Below, in pieces: positions 59,157 to 64,000 of a DNA stretch of 64,000 nucleotides; position 1 is the first letter of the stretch; every line of letters starts with the position of its first letter. Below the pieces are notes generated by a model that was not told where the DNA came from, made no database searches, and was given only the letters and a program-made list of their open reading frames with translations. The position numbers and the translations under genes are program-made. The stretch is from contig OU744736.1 in the NCBI GenBank assembly GCA_916613615.1, positions 1 through 64,000 of the forward strand, written 5' to 3'. This stretch comes from Steromphala cineraria. Lineage: Eukaryota > Mollusca > Gastropoda > Trochida > Trochidae.

Positions 59157-61097
59157 TCAATTATCTTCATCCCCATCTTCGTCTTCCCTCTCTATCATAC
59201 TGATATAGGCTTTACAGAAATCTTGTGATGTGTGGTATAGGCGGAAACATGGTTCTACACACAAAGCAACATTGCAGTCTAGACACTCGAAACAAGATTC
59301 TCTTCCTACTCTTTTCTTCTTTCTTGCTGGCTGGTTGGCAGCTGCCGATCCACGCCGCATGAGTTCACGTCTGGCTTTAGAACATACAACACAGGTGCGT
59401 GACAAATTCTTCTTTCTTCCTACAGGCTCGATCTTTGAAGGAAAGTGACGGCCATGCAGGCGTACAATACTGTCGTCGGTCGTACATTGCCGACCCCGGG
59501 GACGTCTGCCGAGAGATGCAACCTTATCTCTGTCGGCAAAGGTTATGATGTGTTGAACTATTTCTTTCCTAAATTCTCTGTTTGTCTTCAGTGTTTTATC
59601 TTTGGAGAGTTCTTTGTACAGAACGTAGGCATTCAAAAGAGCAACGTTGAGGATATGAAACCACACACGCTTCCACCACTTTAGAGTTTTCATCTTGAAC
59701 GGTGTGTACGACAACATCTGACCGGCCCGGTCGACGCCACCCATGTACTTGTTGTATTCATGAACGATCCGAGGTTTTGTAATTGGTTCTCCAGTCACCC
59801 TGTTCTTCCTTCCCGACTCGACATCTTCCGTGTCCTCAACAGTGGACATAAGCAAGACTGACTTTCTGTCCTCATACCTGACGATCAGAAGTTCTTTGTT
59901 GTGTTGCTGCAACATAGAACCTTTCTCTGGTTTCTTCGTTTTTCTCTTCAGTTTGACTGGGATTCCGCTCCTATTTCCTAGCAACATCCCCGTCGCACCG
60001 AAACCACACTTCCACAGATTGATGTACAATGTCACAGATGAATAGAAATTGTCCATGTAAACATGATATCCCTTTCGAGAGTAATCTTTGACCAAATCCA
60101 TGACCAAATCATACGTTTTCCCTCCAATAGAAACTTCGTTGGTTCTTCCAGTGTAGAGTTTGAATTTACAGACGTATCCATTGTGCGAGTCACACAATAT
60201 GTAAGCCTTGATGCCATACTTCTTAGGTTTGTCAGGGTTGTAAACCTTGAAGCTGAGGTTGCCTTTCCAAGGCACCAATCCCTCATCAACTGAGATATGT
60301 TGATGCGGTATATAAACTCTTGAGAACCGATGTATGATGCGGTTATACAATATTCCAAGTTTATTGAGTGGGGAAAACTGTGGTGTGTTTCGTCCTGGCA
60401 TTGTACTGTTATCAGATAAGTGAAGAAACGTGAGCAACAACCAAAACCTGTCTCTAGGCATACACTTTGGGAAGAAAGGCGTCGAGGTAACATCACTAGT
60501 CGACCAATACTCTGAAAAGTTCCTCTGTACAACTAAGGACATGGCGATAGTCATCGCTACGAATACTTTCATTTCCTCAGCATTCGTATCCTTCCACTGG
60601 CGCATTCTTGACTTGGGCGGGAGGACCTCGTCGTCGCATTCTTGGTGAAAGTATCTATTGGTTTCCGTTGCCATTAATCCGTCATCATCTTCTTGTAAGA
60701 ACATTTCGAAATAGTCAATAGGTTTTGGTTGCTCAGGCAATTCTTTGAACTGTCCCAGCCCAGTCTGTCCCGTAAAAGGCAGATCAACACGTCCACGTGG
60801 CCTCGGCCCGTCCTTCCAGTTTGCCGCAAAATCACCCTCCCCTGTATCAGAGGTGTCACTGTCTTGATCATCCAAGTCAACGAACTCGTCAGTGGAAGAA
60901 CCAGCAGAAGCTGCCCCCGCCGTAGCAGCTAGTATACGTCTTGCAATGTTCCTTATGTCTGGATCACTGTCCATGTCCGATACCAATCCATCACTATCAC
61001 TATTCACATCACTATCATCAGTAGTTTCCATATCAGAAGTTTCATCAGCATGGACTTCGGAAGAGAACTCGTCGTCTGAAGCATACGGCCCCCCCAT
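59157..61097 (-). CDS. piggyBac-like transposase, copy B (646 aa open frame, N-terminal frameshift)
   Basis: The same protein as copy A apart from ten substitutions over 645 aligned residues (S74G, Y152D, I245T, M313I, T384M, R386L, R550Q, L593M, A597S, E652D in copy A numbering). The three catalytic aspartates and the C-terminal cysteine/histidine set are all kept. The original start codon survives at 61135-61137, but copy B has seven G (C7 at 61089-61095 on the plus strand) where copy A has six, which shifts the frame after about 16 codons. The long frame can be entered only at an internal ATG (61095-61097), losing the basic first 14 residues (MPRFRGRRPRTRNY). It may still make a near-complete enzyme, may be a pseudogene, or the extra base may be a homopolymer error. 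Confidence 0.88.
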   Translation of the reverse strand: MGGPYASDDEFSSEVHADETSDMETTDDSDVNSDSDGLVSDMDSDPDIRNIARRILAATAGAASAGSSTDEFVDLDDQDSDTSDTGEGDFAANWKDGPRPRGRVDLPFTGQTGLGQFKELPEQPKPIDYFEMFLQEDDDGLMATETNRYFHQECDDEVLPPKSRMRQWKDTNAEEMKVFVAMTIAMSLVVQRNFSEYWSTSDVTSTPFFPKCMPRDRFWLLLTFLHLSDNSTMPGRNTPQFSPLNKLGILYNRIIHRFSRVYIPHQHISVDEGLVPWKGNLSFKVYNPDKPKKYGIKAYILCDSHNGYVCKFKLYTGRTNEVSIGGKTYDLVMDLVKDYSRKGYHVYMDNFYSSVTLYINLWKCGFGATGMLLGNRSGIPVKLKRKTKKPEKGSMLQQHNKELLIVRYEDRKSVLLMSTVEDTEDVESGRKNRVTGEPITKPRIVHEYNKYMGGVDRAGQMLSYTPFKMKTLKWWKRVWFHILNVALLNAYVLYKELSKDKTLKTNREFRKEIVQHIITFADRDKVASLGRRPRGRQCTTDDSIVRLHGRHFPSKIEPVGRKKNLSRTCVVCSKARRELMRRGSAAANQPARKKKRVGRESCFECLDCNVALCVEPCFRLYHTSQDFCKAYISMIEREDEDGDEDN

Positions 61098-63608
61098 AGT
61101 TCCGAGTCCTCGGTCTCCTTCCTCTAAATCTTGGCATCTTCTATATCATCTGTAATAGATTGAAACAGATTTAGACATGTGCAAGTAATAACAACTCAGG
61201 AGCATTTTACAGAGAAAATCAGTGTGAGCCTCATGGACATTCATTTGCCGTCATTCCAAAGTATTTGAAACAATCACACCATCGGCGCCGACGGCACCAA
61301 AGGCAATGGTAAAATTCACATATTTGGACGTTTCATGACTGTCCCGGCTAACCCCGGTTCTTTTATTCATACGACTCCCCCAAAGTCGAAAACCTGGGCT
61401 TTCTTCTGACTTCCTAGGCGACGAGTTGGCGAGTCGCGAACGAAACAACCATCTACGTCAGGGAAGCTCTGATTGTCAGTTGTGGATTACAAAAGTTTTG
61501 CAACTTTTGATAGGTTCCACGGACCTAACCGCCGCAGCGTCGCGGCGAAACCCGAACAAAATTGCCGATGTCAAAAAAAGGACATCAACACATTTTGCGG
61601 GGCTTCTTGCATCTTTATTTCTCTTTGCGCATATACATATGATATACCAAAATGATAGCACTTTTATTCTCTTTCCAACGATATATCGTGTGTTAGAGCG
61701 CGCCGCTTGGTTAGTGAAATATCAAGCGCGAAAGTACATACTTTTGCGGCCTTTATAGTATAATTATTTGCATGGGCGGACATACAAATGATATGCCAAA
61801 ATGAAGGCAATTTCATCCTCTTTCCAACGATATCTCATGTGTTAGAGCGCGCCGCTTGGTTAGTGAAATATCAAGCGCGAAAGCAATCTCTCGGACTTTG
61901 TGTTCTGAAATCAGAGGCACTGGGCAACGTTGCCCATGAAATTGGTTGTTCTCGAATGGAAGGACCTCGCCCGACATATAAGGAAAATGTTTCAGACCTC
62001 GGAATAACACCGAAAATAGTTTTTGAATTTCACTAAACATGATATTGATTTTGAAAGTTTGGGTGCTAAGGGTCAATTTTTCCCATGGTTTGCGGCGAGG
62101 CCCGCACTAGAAATAGTGAAAATTCTCGAATGAATGTTCCGAGCACCCTCGATTTTTCATGGGAAAAATTCCCACAAACGTTCCGTCCCTCTCGGGAGAA
62201 AATTCTCGGTCTCCGAAAAAGTTGAATAAGTCAAAAACCGATTGCTTCGCGTCAACAACATTTATACCGCAGATAGAGCCCCGACTTTTCCACCTCTCCA
62301 ATTAGTCACTTTTCACAAATAAATTTTTGTTATTTTGTTATTGACGAAAACGGTTTTATGTAAATATTTCAATAATTAGTAACTTCTCCTTTCTTCCAGG
62401 GACGTGAAAGGGTAGACATTGACACTCAAAGTTTGTTCATGTGCAGTTTCAGCAAATGGCATCACAAACAAAAATGTTCACGCAGTTCTAAAAAACCCGA
62501 GTGCAGCCGAAATTTAGTGGGAAATTTTTCTCACAAAAACGACTTTAGTCGGAAAAAGCGTCTCGATCTTGACAATATTTCTGTTTCCGAGTTATAACTT
62601 TTTAGGCAGAACTGGAAGCAAACTTTCGCTTCGACAGTTTTTAGCTTGGGGGGGTAAGGGTAAATTTGTACCATGTCTCGTGGCGAGGCCCGCACTAAAA
62701 ATATTGAAAATCCTCGAAAGAAAACTCCGAGTACGCTCGATTTTTCATGGGAAAAAAGTCCATACCTCACGGCGAAGCTCGGAAGTGGTCAAAATCTCCG
62801 GCCTTCGTCATAACCCGAGAGTGAAAGTGGCCCAAAAAAAGCCCATACCGCCGGGTGGTCTCGGAAAAGTAGAACAAAAGCACGATCGTGCTCAAAACCC
62901 GATAGTGTGAATGTGGTACAACTTTCCCATTACATCATGGCGAGACCCGGGACAAAATTTCCGATGGCCGGAAGTGGTCAGAACACTCGGACGTCCCTTT
63001 CGTCATGGGAAAACGTTCCCATTACCTCATGCCGAGACCCGGAAAAAAATTTCGATGCCCGGAAGTGGTTCGGAACCTCTGACGTCATCGCAACCCGATC
63101 ATGTAAGTTTGGTAATGGGACAAGTTTCCCATTACGTCATGACTTAAAACCGGAAAAAATGTTTTATGTCAAAAAGACCTACAAACATTTTGCGGGGCTT
63201 CTTGCATCTTTATTTCTCTTTGCGCATATACATATCATATACCAAAATGGTGGCACTTTTATTCTCTTTCCATCGATATATCTTGTTTTATAGCGCGCCA
63301 CTTGGTTAGTAAAATATCAAGCGCAAAAGCTTTTTTTTTGCGGCCTTCATAGTACAATTATTTGCAACTGCGCATATACAAATTATACACCAAATTGAAG
63401 ACAATTTTATTCTCTTTCCATCGATTTATCATGTGGTAGAGCGCGCCACTTGGTTAGTGAAATATCAAGCGCGAAAGAACACATTTTGGCTGTTTTTGCG
63501 GCCTTTTACGGCCTTTATAGTACAATTATTTGCAACTGCGCATATACAAATTATACACCAAATTGAAGACAATTTTATTCTCTTTCCATCGATATATCAT
63601 GTTTTATA
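61098..63608 (-). repeat. 5' non-coding region of copy B
   Basis: Counterpart of about 2780-5091 in copy A: leader with the same splice-acceptor-like CTGTAATAG complement, two minisatellite modules (about 61600-61890), the hairpin block (about 62050-63140) and about three left-minisatellite units (63190-63608). Small differences include a GTGGTACAACTTTCCCATTAC variant near 62923 that removes part of one hairpin, and a GGGGGG expansion near 62648. No gene. Confidence 0.8.
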
Positions 63609-64000
63609 TGACTTCCGGTTGCGTATGGGAAGGGAGCGGACGCACGTGTGACGAGCTCTCGGCTAGCCCCACGGGTAGCGAAGTTTTCTTCAATGAATTA
63701 CTCAATGTAAACCAAATGTAAACTAAGGAAAAGCACATAAGCGGTCTTCTAATCACAACAATCCTCTAAACTGTGAGTATTTGTGACATTTGAACAATTT
63801 ATGTGAGAACTGTGACTTTGAATCATGAGCACATCAAATGTGAAAACGGGTGTGAACACACGTTCAAGTTTGGAGGATCTCATCCTAAGCATGGAGAAAC
63901 GCCTTACAGATAAAATTGAAACGGGAAACGCTAGGCTTAAAAATTTAGAAAGATGTATAGAAGAATTTAAAAACGACATTAGTCAGTTAACAACACATGT
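63609..64000 (+). mobile_element. 5' end of a probable non-LTR retrotransposon, inserted in copy B
   Basis: Unrelated, initially GC- and CpG-rich sequence begins abruptly at the copy B breakpoint (GACTTCCGGTTGCG, then GACGCACGTGTGACGAGCTC). After about 215 bp comes an open frame that runs off the window. A CG-rich start, short leader and coiled-coil-type ORF are what a full-length LINE 5' end looks like. The 3' end, target duplication and the rest of copy B should lie to the right. Confidence 0.5.
63825..64000 (+). CDS. probable LINE ORF1 N-terminus (partial, 58 codons)
   Basis: An open frame from ATG 63825 to the window edge with no stop. The predicted peptide begins MSTSNVKTGVNTRSSLEDL. 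It continues with a heptad-like pattern of hydrophobic and charged residues (segments around LILSMEKRLTDKIE and LKNLERCIEEFKNDI), suggesting a coiled coil. That is typical of L1/Tx1-type ORF1 proteins, which trimerise through a coiled coil and bind the element RNA. No RNA-binding domain is reached before the edge. It could instead be the N-terminus of an unrelated host or retroelement protein. Confidence 0.45.
   Translation, partial: MSTSNVKTGVNTRSSLEDLILSMEKRLTDKIETGNARLKNLERCIEEFKNDISQLTTH

Larger units (their letters stand above)
57671..63608 (-). mobile_element. piggyBac-type DNA transposon, copy B, minus strand, interrupted
   Basis: The 3' end of the element, CCCTTACGATGCGG at 57671-57684, abuts TTAA 57667-57670 in the satellite. 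The sequence then follows copy A in reverse complement, with very few differences, through the right minisatellite, transposase, hairpin block and the first left-minisatellite units. Homology stops at 63608 within a GTTTTATA string, where unrelated LINE-like sequence starts. Relative to copy A the right minisatellite is shorter (3 units against 8). The target is the same monomer TTAA, in the same relative orientation, as copy A. The left terminal repeat is not in the window. Confidence 0.93.

Noticed and set aside
673..63608. The two piggyBac copies as arms of one large inverted duplication
   Set aside because: The satellites between them have different variant sets and lengths on the two sides, and other insertions are not mirrored. 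Two independent insertions fit better, although a scaffolding error at the N gap remains possible.

Overview
This is a eukaryotic, almost certainly animal, repeat-rich locus with no recognisable host protein-coding gene. The DNA is AT-rich. The only substantial open reading frames are two piggyBac-type transposases, plus the start of a probable LINE ORF1 at the right edge. LINE 3' tails, a tRNA-derived SINE-like fragment and a candidate MITE with AAGGGAGATAAT ends suggest a marine invertebrate, possibly a mollusc. The species cannot be fixed from the window.

The ground state is a 153-bp tandem satellite, about 30 kb or nearly half the window. It lies on the plus strand at 1-672, 9547-10317 and 25733-44638, and on the minus strand at 45139-52624 and 54876-57670. 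The orientation switches exactly at a 500-N gap (44639-45138). Each monomer carries TTGCTTAAAA twice, giving two TTAA sites. The array has superimposed higher-order periods of about 3, 4, 7, 13 and 20 monomers.

Four elements have inserted into the satellite at TTAA, each leaving the monomer phase intact. (A) 673-9546 is an 8.9-kb piggyBac copy with 14-bp termini (CCCTTACGATGCGG) and an intact 659-aa transposase between two internal minisatellites. (B) 10318-25732 is a 15.4-kb element with no transposase. It has piggyBac-like termini (consensus near CCCTTTACTGCTT), iterated subterminal copies of them, and an interior that is a giant imperfect inverted repeat of minisatellites. (C) 52625-54875 is a 2.25-kb non-autonomous element with AGGATTT termini and no clear ORF. 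(D) 57671-63608 and beyond is a second copy of the piggyBac element on the minus strand. Its transposase is about 98% identical to that of copy A but has a one-base insertion near the N-terminus, and its distal part is interrupted at 63608/63609 by a LINE-like 5' end running off the window.

The picture is a satellite array, perhaps pericentromeric, rich in TTAA sites and acting as a landing pad for several TTAA-specific DNA transposons, with later nested insertions. The transposase genes are candidate autonomous drivers for their own family. Elements B and C must have been moved by other TTAA-specific transposases not encoded here.
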